DNA of 41,834 nt from an uncultured Truepera sp. (lineage in GTDB: Bacteria; Deinococcota; Deinococci; Deinococcales; Trueperaceae): NCBI GenBank assembly GCA_902806425.1, contig CADCWP010000035.1, positions 1 through 41,834 of the forward strand, given 5' to 3'. This document shows positions 24,046 through 31,454 of the stretch, piece by piece. The first letter of the stretch is position 1. Each line of letters opens with the position of its first letter. Under the pieces are notes generated by a model, which searched no databases, was not told the origin of the DNA, and saw nothing but the letters and a program-made list of their open reading frames with translations. The position numbers and the translations under genes are program-made.

Positions 24046-25239
24046 GTGAGCATCGCCCAGCAACACACCATTCGTGAGGCCGCAGAGGCTGTTTTCGAGG
24101 AGACCGTGGCCCAGCGCCGCGATTTTCACATGCACCCCGAGATCGCCTTTGAAGAATTGCGGACTTCTGGCATCATCGCCGACAAGTTGGAGGCGCTCGG
24201 CTTAGCCGTCCGGCGCGGCGTCGCTCGGACGGGGGTCGTCGCCGTTTTGGAGGGTGCCCGGCCGGGGCGCACGGTGCTGGCCCGCGCCGACATCGACGCG
24301 CTGCCCATCCACGACGAGAAAGACGTCTCTTACCGCTCGCAGATTATGGGCAAGATGCACGCTTGCGGTCACGACGGGCACGCAGCAGTGCTCTTGTCGG
24401 TCGCTAAAATTTTAACCGGGCGCAGGGACAGCCTCGCGGGCCGCGTCGTGTTCGTCTTTCAACCCGCAGAGGAGATGGTCGGCGGCGCGGCGGCGATGCT
24501 CGAGGATGGTGCCCTCACCGGATTGACGCCGGACGCAACTATCGGTCTGCACCTGTCGTCCGAATATCCGCTTGGGACCGTGGCGCTTCGGGCAGGGCCG
24601 TCGATGGCGGCGACCGACTCGTTTCGCGTGCTCGTGCGTGGCTCCGGCGGACACGCCGCTAAACCGCACCTGTGCGTCGACCCGGTGGTCATCGCCGCCG
24701 GACTCGTCGGGGCGCTGCAAACGCTCGTCGCCCGTGAGACCGACCCGCAGGACAGCGCGGTCGTGAGCATGACGAGCGTCCACGGCGGCACCGCCTACAA
24801 CATCATCCCCGAAGAGGTCGAACTCAAGGGCACGCTCCGCACCTTTTTGCCGGAGACGCGCGCGCACCTCAAGGCCCGCTTGGAGATGCTGCCCCGCAGC
24901 GTGGCCGAAGGTCTGCGCGGTTCGGTGACGTTCGCTTGGATCGACGAATCGCCTGCCGTAGTCAACGACGACGCCATGACCGCGCGGCTCCGGCGCGTCG
25001 CAGGAGGGATCGTGGGGGCCGAGAACGTCGTCGAGAGCGCCAAGACGATGGGCGGCGACGACATGTCGCTGTGGCTTCAGAGGGCACCGGGCTGCTACTT
25101 CTTCGTGGGTGGGCGCAACGAGGCGGTAGGGGCGGACAAACCGCACCATCACCCGCGCTTCGACCTCGACGAAGGCTGTTTGCAAGTAGCGGTCGAGACG
25201 CTGACGCTGGGCGTGTTGGACTTTCTCAGGGCGGACTAG
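24046..25239 (+). CDS. M20-family amidohydrolase (hippurate/N-acyl-amino-acid hydrolase type)
   Basis: A 397-residue zinc-type amidohydrolase. RRDFHMHPEIAFEE at residues 24-37 and GKMHACGHDGHAAVLL near 101-117 provide the family's metal ligands (Cys107, His109). VFQPAEEMVGGAAAML near 143 contributes the catalytic Glu pair and ATIGLHLSS the next His. The dimerisation domain is inserted at about 185-300 (GSGGHAAKPH near 205). The final ligand is in KPHHHPRFDLDE. Such enzymes remove acyl groups from amino acids or indole conjugates; the substrate is not predictable. GTG at 24046 follows GAGGAGG by four bases. TAGGAT at 24021-24026 may be its -10 box. Confidence 0.92.
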   Translation: MSIAQQHTIREAAEAVFEETVAQRRDFHMHPEIAFEELRTSGIIADKLEALGLAVRRGVARTGVVAVLEGARPGRTVLARADIDALPIHDEKDVSYRSQIMGKMHACGHDGHAAVLLSVAKILTGRRDSLAGRVVFVFQPAEEMVGGAAAMLEDGALTGLTPDATIGLHLSSEYPLGTVALRAGPSMAATDSFRVLVRGSGGHAAKPHLCVDPVVIAAGLVGALQTLVARETDPQDSAVVSMTSVHGGTAYNIIPEEVELKGTLRTFLPETRAHLKARLEMLPRSVAEGLRGSVTFAWIDESPAVVNDDAMTARLRRVAGGIVGAENVVESAKTMGGDDMSLWLQRAPGCYFFVGGRNEAVGADKPHHHPRFDLDEGCLQVAVETLTLGVLDFLRAD

Positions 25240-25319
25240 TGATACCGGCAACCCGCGTCATACGGTCATAGTCTCTGTAAGCCTGCACGAGTGCCACTAT
25301 TGCCCTTTAACGGGGGTGG

Positions 25320-25325
25320 TACACT
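25320..25325 (+). promoter_or_regulatory. Extended -10 box of a probable leaderless hrcA promoter
   Basis: TGG-TACACT fits an extended -10 and ends seven bases before the GTG. I see no CIRCE element nearby. Confidence 0.5.
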
Positions 25326-25332
25326 CTAAAGG

Positions 25333-26277
25333 GTGAACCCCCGCACTGAGCAGATTCTCGAGCTCGTCGCCGAGTGCCATATCAGTTCGGCCAAACCGGT
25401 GCCGTCGTCGGTGATCGCCGAGCGGTTACGGGTCAGCAGCGCCACCGTGCGAAATGAGTTCTCGGTCCTCGAGGAGGCCGGTTATCTGGTGCAGCCGCAC
25501 ACGTCGGCCGGGCGGGTACCGAGCACCCGGGGTTACCGCCGCTACGCCCGCAAGTTCTTGCCGCCGCAGACGCTTCCCGAAGCGCAGCGAGCGCTGCTCC
25601 TCCAAAATTTTCGTGGTGCCCACGGCGAAGGGCTGTTAGAACGGGTTGCCCACATCACCGCCGAGCTGTCCGGCTACGCCGTGGTCGTCACCCTGCCGAC
25701 CGACGACGAGGTGCAGCTTCTGGAGGTGCATCTGTCGGCCCTGTCGAGCCGCCGCACCCTGGCTGTGGTGGTGCTGGAAAACGGCCTTATCCGGCAGCTG
25801 GCGCTAGAACTCTCCCCGACACCCTCGGAGGGCGACCTGCTCGAGGCCGAGAGCAGCCTCCGCCGCCTGACGCTGCCGGTGCGCGAGGTGCCGCAGGCGC
25901 TCTCGGACATCGCCGGACGCGCCGAGAGCGACGTCGCCCGCACCTACCGGGCGCTCGCCGAAGCGTGGCCGCAGCTGCGCGCCCCACGCGTTTTTTCGGG
26001 CGGCCTCAAATATCTCTTTAGCGAACCCGAATCCGCCGACCCGGACTTTGTAAAACGGGTGCTCGACAAGGTTGAAGCGCCTGCGGCCACCGCCGAAGCG
26101 CTCGCGCTCGTTTTCGAGGAGTCGCTGGCGCTCGTGTCGGCGCAGCTCGAGTTCGGCAGCGGTCGGGCCGGAATGTTGCTGCTAGGTCCCCTGAGGATGC
26201 GCTACCCGAAAACGCTGATGATCGCGCGGGGTGTTACCGAGACGGTCACCGCGACCACCGCCGAAACGCCCAACTGA
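25333..26277 (+). CDS. hrcA: Heat-inducible transcription repressor HrcA
   Basis: A 314-residue repressor with the N-terminal winged helix (EQILELVAECHISSAKPVPS, then VSSATVRNEFSVLEEAGYLV at about 35-54) and the family signature PHTSAGRVPSTRGYRRY at 56-72. The middle has a GAF-like dimerisation region, and the C-terminus reads LLGPLRMRYPKTLMIA, close to the usual 'GPxRMxYxK' ending. HrcA normally binds CIRCE elements and represses groE/dnaK operons with help from GroEL. It is slightly shorter than the usual 340 residues. It is followed by the molybdopterin fusion gene rather than grpE-dnaK. Confidence 0.93.
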   Translation: MNPRTEQILELVAECHISSAKPVPSSVIAERLRVSSATVRNEFSVLEEAGYLVQPHTSAGRVPSTRGYRRYARKFLPPQTLPEAQRALLLQNFRGAHGEGLLERVAHITAELSGYAVVVTLPTDDEVQLLEVHLSALSSRRTLAVVVLENGLIRQLALELSPTPSEGDLLEAESSLRRLTLPVREVPQALSDIAGRAESDVARTYRALAEAWPQLRAPRVFSGGLKYLFSEPESADPDFVKRVLDKVEAPAATAEALALVFEESLALVSAQLEFGSGRAGMLLLGPLRMRYPKTLMIARGVTETVTATTAETPN

Positions 26278-26283
26278 TACGCT
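26278..26283 (+). promoter_or_regulatory. Extended -10 box of a probable leaderless moaDE promoter
   Basis: TGA-TACGCT: the TGA stop of hrcA supplies the TGn of an extended -10. The box ends six bases before the ATG. Confidence 0.55.
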
Positions 26284-26289
26284 TCTTTT

Positions 26290-26985
26290 ATGACGCTGGA
26301 GATATTACTTTTCGCGGTCTACCGTGAGCAGGTCGGGCAAAAAGCCGTGAGGCTCGAGCTTCCCGACGGTGCCACGGTCCGAGACGCCGCCGAAAAGCTC
26401 GAAGCCGATCATCCTGAGCTAAAGCTTAAAGGCGCGCTCGCGGCCATTGATGAAACCTACGCGTCTCCCGATGAGACGCTCCACGCGGGCGACACGCTCG
26501 CCTTTTTCCCGCCGGTCGCAGGTGGTTCGGGTGACGACGACCCCTCCGAGGACGACCACTTTTTCGTCACCGAGGACCCCCTCGAGCTGTCCCGTTACGT
26601 CGCGCTGGTGACGGCCCCGGCGTTCGGGGCAGTGGGCAGCTTTATCGGCACGGTGCGCACGCCCAACCTTGGTCATGTGGTCCGCTACATCGACTATCAG
26701 GGGTACGAGGCGATGATCTTCGCGCAGATGAAGCGCGCCGCAACCGAACTGCGCGGACGCTTCGAGCTGGGCCGCGTCGTCTTCGCGCACCGTTTGGGAA
26801 GGCTCGAGCCGGGAGAAGCGTCGATCATGATCGTGGTGTCCTCAAAGCACCGCAAGGACGCGCTGCTCGCTACGCACGCCGCTATCGACCGGCTGAAAGA
26901 AACGTTGCCGGTGTGGAAGCTCGAGGTTACGCAGGACGGTGCGCGGTGGGTCGAGGGCTCGAGCGCCGCTGCGGAGACGCTCTGA
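26290..26985 (+). CDS. MoaD-MoaE fusion, molybdopterin synthase
   Basis: A 231-residue fusion of both molybdopterin synthase subunits. Residues 1-79 are MoaD, a ubiquitin-like sulfur carrier (LEILLFAVYREQVG, then FFPPVAGG with the terminal Gly78-Gly79). Residues about 89-231 are MoaE: VGSFIGTVRTPN, YIDYQGYEAMIFAQM, VVFAHRLGRLEPGEASIMIV and LPVWKLEVTQDGARWVEGS. The complex converts cPMP to molybdopterin using a thiocarboxylate on the MoaD C-terminal glycine. Here that glycine is internal, followed by SGDDDPSEDD, so cleavage after Gly79 would be needed, as reported for mycobacterial MoaX. Six bases separate a -10 box from the ATG. Confidence 0.93.
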   Translation: MTLEILLFAVYREQVGQKAVRLELPDGATVRDAAEKLEADHPELKLKGALAAIDETYASPDETLHAGDTLAFFPPVAGGSGDDDPSEDDHFFVTEDPLELSRYVALVTAPAFGAVGSFIGTVRTPNLGHVVRYIDYQGYEAMIFAQMKRAATELRGRFELGRVVFAHRLGRLEPGEASIMIVVSSKHRKDALLATHAAIDRLKETLPVWKLEVTQDGARWVEGSSAAAETL

Positions 26986-27170
26986 CGGTATCCTATCTAC
27001 AGTGCGATGAGCTGACCCGGTGGAGAAAGCCGATTGTGCCCCAGAGCTGACACAGCTGGCGCAGAAAAGACTTACGCATAAAAAAAAGCGCTCAGGTGTT
27101 CGCCAAAGGACTTCTCACCCCCACCTACTGCGCGCAGGGTAGAGCCTTGACCCACCTGATGAGGACGCGA

Positions 27171-27650
27171 TCAATCCGACTGCCTTTGAATAAGTTCTTT
27201 TAACTGAAATTCATGGCGGATGGGGTGCATGACGGCGTGTTCCAGCATCGCGTCGATCCAGTAGGGCATACCGGGGAAGTAGCTTTCGGGCTCAGGCTCG
27301 AGCCTCTCGTCTAAGACATCGGCGAGGGGTAAACGCCAGCGTTCCAAGACGCGCTTGAGGTAGCTGTCTGCTTCGGCTTCGATGATGGCAACCCCCGGCA
27401 CGGGTTTGATCTCAGGGTCGGGTAGCTCGAGGTTCTTGCATATTGAAACCATGTAATTCCCTGCCGAACGTAAAATATGCTTGAGCAGCGTCTCTAAAGA
27501 CTGATAGTTTTCATCGTCTGTCTCAGGGAGTTTAATGTTAGCTGCTTTTGCCTGTTTCCAAACTTCCAAGCAGCCACGCAGGTGTTGCTCATGGAGCAAA
27601 ACAAGGGCTCTTGCACCACGAGATTGGTAGTCGTTAACGTCGCCAGTCAC
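27171..27650 (-). CDS. DinB-superfamily protein
   Basis: A 159-residue four-helix-bundle protein. The metal-binding histidines of DinB/YfiT-like proteins are suggested by VLLHEQHLRG near the start, LLKHILRSAGNYM in the middle and HAVMHPIRHEFQLKEL at the end. The helical pattern and length match. Such proteins include thiol-dependent transferases, but this one cannot be assigned. I chose GTG at 27650 because a perfect AAGGAGGTGA ribosome-binding site precedes it; the open frame extends 54 codons upstream without family resemblance. It is divergent from the PD-(D/E)XK-like gene across 114 nt. A run of eight T at 27079-27086 on its downstream side may help termination. Confidence 0.75.
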   Translation of the reverse strand: MTGDVNDYQSRGARALVLLHEQHLRGCLEVWKQAKAANIKLPETDDENYQSLETLLKHILRSAGNYMVSICKNLELPDPEIKPVPGVAIIEAEADSYLKRVLERWRLPLADVLDERLEPEPESYFPGMPYWIDAMLEHAVMHPIRHEFQLKELIQRQSD

Positions 27651-27764
27651 CGTTTCACCTCCTTGGGGCCGACAAGCTCTTGCACACCCCTCAAGCCTAC
27701 GCTTAAAAGACACACGACCTCTATGAGGTACACTTGTAACTGAGATTCTAGCCCGAGCATTGCG

Positions 27765-28526
27765 ATGTCGACCGACGAACTGCTTACCTACCTCTTCGAC
27801 GGGCAGTCGCATGTGCTCTTTCCACCTATGGCGACGTGGTTGGCTTCGCGTCGGTTCATGGCCTTCGTCACCGCCTTTCGCAGCAAAATCCGCAAGAAGC
27901 TGCGGGGGGCGCGCGAGCAGGAGAGCCTACACGACCTGCGGCTTGAACTCGAGACGGCCTACCTGCTCCTGCGAGAACGGTCCTTGAGTGTGGTATACGA
28001 ACCGCAGGGGTGTGAAGGGGCGCGGTGTCCGGACTACGCGGTAACATTTACCACCAGCCTGACATTCATGCTCGAGGTCACACGGCAGCGGCCCGCCACG
28101 GACAGAACCCCAACGCTCGCCCGGGAACAAACGTCGCATGTAGCTGAACGCCTCGGCGCTACAGTTTGCGGCAAATTGGGGCAATTGTCGGGGCAGCACA
28201 GCAACGTCCTTATCGTCGGCCTTGACGCTCCGTGCTCCGCGCAAGACCTCCACGCCGTCATGCTCGGCGTCCAACACCGTGCCGAGCGCAACGACCCAAA
28301 CTTGGTGGCGCGACATGGGTTTCGAGACCGCGCCGACTTCTTCAGTCACTACAGGCGGCTTAGTGAGGTGCTCGTGCGGCCCCCGCAGCTAAACGAGGTC
28401 GAGGGGGTGGCCTGTTGGGTCAATCCGCAGGCGAGGCGTCCCTTGCCTACAAAGGTGCGAACAGCGCTCCTGCACAGCCACACCGCACAGGCCGAGCACG
28501 AAGGGGTAAGGCAGCCGCGAGCCTGA
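27765..28526 (+). CDS. Uncharacterised protein with a PD-(D/E)XK nuclease-like core
   Basis: A 253-residue soluble protein of unknown function. Residues 57-107 match the restriction-endonuclease-like core by pattern: LRLELETAYLLLRERSL (Glu61/Glu63 on helix 1), VVYEP, CPDY with Asp90, a hydrophobic strand, then FMLEVTR with Glu104 and, in place of the usual lysine, Thr106/Arg107. A second part, KLGQLSGQHSNVLIVGLD at about 145-165, reads like the later helix and strand of the same fold. Similar unannotated proteins occur in other thermophilic and radiation-resistant lineages (from memory). No ribosome-binding site precedes the ATG. It could be a nuclease or an inactive relative; no methylase or toxin partner is adjacent. 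Confidence 0.6.
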   Translation: MSTDELLTYLFDGQSHVLFPPMATWLASRRFMAFVTAFRSKIRKKLRGAREQESLHDLRLELETAYLLLRERSLSVVYEPQGCEGARCPDYAVTFTTSLTFMLEVTRQRPATDRTPTLAREQTSHVAERLGATVCGKLGQLSGQHSNVLIVGLDAPCSAQDLHAVMLGVQHRAERNDPNLVARHGFRDRADFFSHYRRLSEVLVRPPQLNEVEGVACWVNPQARRPLPTKVRTALLHSHTAQAEHEGVRQPRA

Positions 28527-28809
28527 ACCCAATCGTTAGGACATTACCGTTACGCGTGAGACGCGCGCATTACCGGCGACCACCCTTTCGATCATTGGGC
28601 TCGAGCCCGCGCACCAGGATGCGTCGGCAAGTTGTTGCGGACCCGTTTATCGCCTCTTTACCACACCACAGCGTCCCATCTCGGATGTTCATCCCCACAA
28701 GGAATAGCACGGATGTGCTATTTTTGCTTGAGAGGAGCCCATAATGCGATGAGCTTTGCGGCGTCTCACTAGGACTCTTCTGCTAAACCAATTCCAACCG
28801 AGGTGAACG
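28527..28809. other. Gene-free stretch with one terminator
   Basis: 283 nt without a recognisable gene. It holds the terminator at 28703-28725, and immediately after it GAGGAG followed by ATG-CGA-TGA (28744-28752), a two-codon frame. The rest shows no family resemblance on either strand. Confidence 0.5.
28703..28725 (+). terminator. Rho-independent terminator or operator-like hairpin
   Basis: AATAGCAC and GTGCTATT form a perfect 8-bp stem with a GGAT loop, followed by T residues. It lies 177 nt after the PD-(D/E)XK-like gene. The same sequence could also be a protein-binding palindrome. Confidence 0.75.
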
Positions 28810-28971
28810 ATGCTGGCACAAATTGCTTTGTTTGGTGGGTTTGATCCGCTCGCCGTGGTGGCACCTTACGAGGTGCTGGGGGACGATGGTGAAGCCGTGG
28901 GGGGTAAGCGTTCGGTGCCGAACGGTTCCTCCTCTGACGTTGCGGCACTGAACTGCGCGGGCTCTAGGTGA
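28810..28971 (+). pseudogene. DJ-1/PfpI family relic, N-terminal fragment kept as short ORF
   Basis: A 53-codon ORF beginning MLAQIALFGGFDPLAVVAPY followed by EVLGDDGEAVGG. This is the usual start of DJ-1/PfpI (GATase1-like) proteins, in which 'LLFDGFDPLDVVGPYEVL' is typical. After about 33 residues the similarity ends and the frame stops at TGA, so most of the 200-residue family domain, including the catalytic cysteine, is missing. GAGGTGA precedes the ATG at good spacing, and the stop overlaps the GTG of the next gene as GTGA. It may persist as a coupled leader peptide. Confidence 0.7.
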
Positions 28972-29300
28972 CGGACGCCGCCCCGACGCCGGACACCGTT
29001 CGCCGCCGCCTCTATCTCGTGCGCTGGGTTGCCCTAGCCGACGCGCTTCTGCTCGTCGCCCTGGTGAGCGCTTCGCTCCTCGACCGGCGCGACCTGGTAA
29101 GCGTGCTGGGCCCTGTTCACGGCGGCAACTTTTTGCTCTTGGTAGTGCTCACCTACACCGGCGCGGCGGACGGACTTTGGGGCTGGTGGTTTCTGGCGGC
29201 GACGGTGTTTTCCGGCGGGCCGCTCGGCGCGTTTATCGGCGAGCGGGTGATCCTCAGAAGCCTTGCCCAAGGTGCGGACGCAGCCGAGGTTCGGGCATGA
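28968..29300 (+). CDS. Small membrane protein, DUF3817-like
   Basis: 110 residues with three predicted membrane helices (VALADALLLVALVSASLL; GPVHGGNFLLLVVLTYTGAA; GLWGWWFLAATVFSGGPLGAFIGE). LGPVHG followed by FLLLVVL is the conserved GPxHG motif of DUF3817 proteins. Function unknown. GTG at 28968 overlaps the stop of the PfpI relic as GTGA and has no ribosome-binding site of its own nearby, so it depends on translation of the relic. Its own stop overlaps the next start (ATGA). Confidence 0.7.
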   Translation: MTDAAPTPDTVRRRLYLVRWVALADALLLVALVSASLLDRRDLVSVLGPVHGGNFLLLVVLTYTGAADGLWGWWFLAATVFSGGPLGAFIGERVILRSLAQGADAAEVRA

Positions 29301-29746
29301 CCCTGGCGGCGACCCTAACGTGGCTCGTGCGTTACGGCCACGTAGTGGGCGGCGCTCTCTGGCTGGGCGGTTACCTGGTGCTGGCGTTTCTGCTCATTCC
29401 CACCTTGGCAAAAGGTAAGAGTGCGCCCCTCGAGCGGCTTACGGAAACAACGGTGCGGGTACTGACCTACGCGGGTACGGCGACGATCTTTTTCGGCCTA
29501 CTGCTAGTGACGCGGACGCGCGGCTTCGACCGGCTTTTTCAGGGAGAGTGGGGCGGTATCATCGTCGCGTGTTTTGTCATCGCCCTGGCGCTGCTCGGCA
29601 TCGGCGACGGAGCGCTCCGCCCGGCCCTACGCCGCGTGAGCACGACTCGAAACGTTCGGCCTGCCCAACGCTTGGCCCTGCTCGGCTTCGCCCTGTCGGT
29701 GGTCGCTGTCGGACTTATGACGCGTGCCCTGTACGTCCCGACCTAG
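29297..29746 (+). CDS. Four-helix membrane protein, CopD/DUF2269-like
   Basis: 149 residues with four membrane helices. LVRYGHVVGGALWLGGYLVL at residues 9-28 carries the His-x-x-x-G-G-x-x-W-x-G-G pattern of CopD-like and related small membrane proteins whose histidines may bind heme or copper. The third and fourth helices are IIVACFVIALALLGIG and LALLGFALSVVAVGLMTRAL. ATG at 29297 overlaps the preceding stop as ATGA; the longer upstream frame is a shadow of the DUF3817-like gene. A role in electron transfer or metal handling is only a possibility. Confidence 0.65.
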   Translation: MTLAATLTWLVRYGHVVGGALWLGGYLVLAFLLIPTLAKGKSAPLERLTETTVRVLTYAGTATIFFGLLLVTRTRGFDRLFQGEWGGIIVACFVIALALLGIGDGALRPALRRVSTTRNVRPAQRLALLGFALSVVAVGLMTRALYVPT

Positions 29747-29956
29747 ATCGTCCGGAGGTGCATCAGTGGGTGTAGGTGAGGTAACGCCGTTTTATGTAGG
29801 CTCACCATCAAACTTTGCTCGCCTAGTGCCGACCAAGCTATAAAGGGATAGGTTCACCTCTAGGTCTTGTGCGCCACAAAGCGCTACGTTAGGGCGCTAC
29901 TTAGGCGGCCTTTGACGCGAGCTCCGGCAACGGCTTGAGGGGGATTACCCCGACCA

Positions 29957-31264
29957 TCAAGCCTCTAACGCGCGCGCTACCGTCAACACCAACGCCTCCT
30001 GCTGCGGCCTCGCCGCGATCATCATCCCGACCATCTCGCCGCACGGGACGCTCACAGCCGGACCACCCAGGATGTTAAAGACCGTGGTATTTCGCAAAAC
30101 AGCAGCGTTGGTGGCGTAGTAGGCAGCGTCCGTTTCCAAGTCGGTCACTTTGGGCGGCAAGATGGCGACGGTCGGCGCGAGCACCGCGTCAAATCCCCTA
30201 CAGGCACCCCAGAACTCACGTTGTAGCCGCCTCCGCTCATACCCTAAACGGATGTAGTCGGTAGCCGTGCGGGAGCGGCCTTGCAGGATGCGCGCCGCGA
30301 CGCGGGGGTCGAAGTTTGCCCCTTCGCGCCCCAACAGGTCCTCGTAGAGCGCTAAGGACTCGAGCGCCGCGAAGGAGCCGTAGCGCCCGTAGAGGCCGCT
30401 GATCTCCGCTAACACGGGCAGCTCACAGGTTTCGACCGTCGCCCCACGCGCGATCAACCGCTCACACGCCCGCCCGAACGCCGCTGCCACCTCGGTCTCT
30501 AAACCCTCTTGCAACACCGTGCTCGGCGCGAGCAGCCGCAGACCCTTGACGTCGCCCGGCGCAAACGGCGTGGGCACCTCCCCCGCCAGCACGCGCAACA
30601 GGTGCCAGGCGTCCTCTACCGTGTGGGTAATCGGGCCGAGCGTGTCGAGCGTGGTCGAGAGCGCTACGCAACCGTCTGTCGGAACGGTTCCATCGGTCGT
30701 TTTAAGGCCCACGAGCCCGCCAAACGCCGCCGGAATTCGCACCGACCCGCCCGTGTCCGAGCCGACCGCTGCGGCCGCCAAGCCGGACGCGACCGCGACC
30801 CCCGCTCCCGACGACGAGCCGCCGGGGACGCGCGCCGGGTCGAGGGCGTTGCCGGGTGTGCCGAAGTGCGGGTTTAGGCCGAGACCCGAAAACGCCAGCT
30901 CGGTCATGTTCGTCTTGCCCAAAAAAACCGCTCCCGCCGCGTCTAAGCGCGCCGCCGCCGGACAGTCCCGTACGGCGGGCGGGTTGCGTAAAAAGACCTT
31001 GGCACCCGCCGCCGTCACGTCGCCTTTTGTGTCCATCAGGTCTTTGAGGGCGACTGGAATACCTTGCAGCGGGCCATAGTCGCGGCCTTGGGCGAACATG
31101 GCGTCGGCGCGCTCGGCTTGGGAGAGCGCGCGCTGGGCGGTGACGAGGCGGTAGACGGGGCCGGGCTCGAGGCGCTCCAGAAATGCTCGCGTCACCTCCA
31201 CAGCGCGCAGCTCACCCGTCCGGTACGCCCGCGCCAGTTCGGTCAGCGTCAGGGAGTGGAGCAT
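29957..31264 (-). CDS. Amidase signature family enzyme
   Basis: A 435-residue Ser-cisSer-Lys amidase. The signature GGSSSGAGVAVASGLAAAAV followed by GSDTGGSVRIPAAFGGLVGLK spans residues 148-188; the triad is Lys74 (IPVALKD), Ser150 and Ser174, at spacing close to known family members. GKTNMTELAF near 116 is also typical. GatA is unlikely because the GatB/GatC context is absent and the C-terminus differs. The enzyme probably hydrolyses a small amide or acts on an allophanate-like substrate. ATG at 31264 lies seven bases after TATACT, so it is probably leaderless. Confidence 0.9.
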   Translation of the reverse strand: MLHSLTLTELARAYRTGELRAVEVTRAFLERLEPGPVYRLVTAQRALSQAERADAMFAQGRDYGPLQGIPVALKDLMDTKGDVTAAGAKVFLRNPPAVRDCPAAARLDAAGAVFLGKTNMTELAFSGLGLNPHFGTPGNALDPARVPGGSSSGAGVAVASGLAAAAVGSDTGGSVRIPAAFGGLVGLKTTDGTVPTDGCVALSTTLDTLGPITHTVEDAWHLLRVLAGEVPTPFAPGDVKGLRLLAPSTVLQEGLETEVAAAFGRACERLIARGATVETCELPVLAEISGLYGRYGSFAALESLALYEDLLGREGANFDPRVAARILQGRSRTATDYIRLGYERRRLQREFWGACRGFDAVLAPTVAILPPKVTDLETDAAYYATNAAVLRNTTVFNILGGPAVSVPCGEMVGMMIAARPQQEALVLTVARALEA

Positions 31265-31271
31265 GGGCTAG

Positions 31272-31277
31272 AGTATA
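31272..31277 (-). promoter_or_regulatory. -10 box of a probable leaderless promoter (amidase)
   Basis: TATACT ends seven bases before the ATG on the minus strand. Confidence 0.55.
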
Positions 31278-31421
31278 CGGTCCCGGCACGAACACTGTTT
31301 GCCCGCCCCTGTAAGAGACGCTAACGGTGGCCTCCAGGCTCGAGGAATGTCTGCGGGTCTATAACCCCGCCGACCGGCATTTGACGCCAGCCGTGTTCAG
31401 CCCGTAAGATGACGGCAGCTT

Positions 31422-31446
31422 AATCCTGAGTACTTTACTAGGGATT
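31422..31446. promoter_or_regulatory. Operator-like inverted repeat before the iron/cobalamin-type importer
   Basis: Arms AATCCTGAGTA and TACTAGGGATT match at 9 of 11 positions when folded, around a CTT centre. It includes TACTTT, a possible -10 box, and ends eight bases before the ATG's own GGAGAACG region. The placement suggests a metal-responsive repressor site, but it is not a recognisable Fur or DtxR consensus. Confidence 0.5.
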
Positions 31447-31454
31447 GGAGAACG

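Noticed and set aside
24412-25251. Long open frame of 279 codons on the minus strand
   Set aside because: It lies antisense within the M20 amidohydrolase gene, whose motifs are intact, and its translation is Arg/His-rich without family resemblance. It is a typical GC-rich shadow.
27079-27086. Run of eight T on the minus strand as a terminator for the DinB-like gene
   Set aside because: The preceding sequence forms only a weak stem of three to four base pairs, so I did not list it as a terminator.
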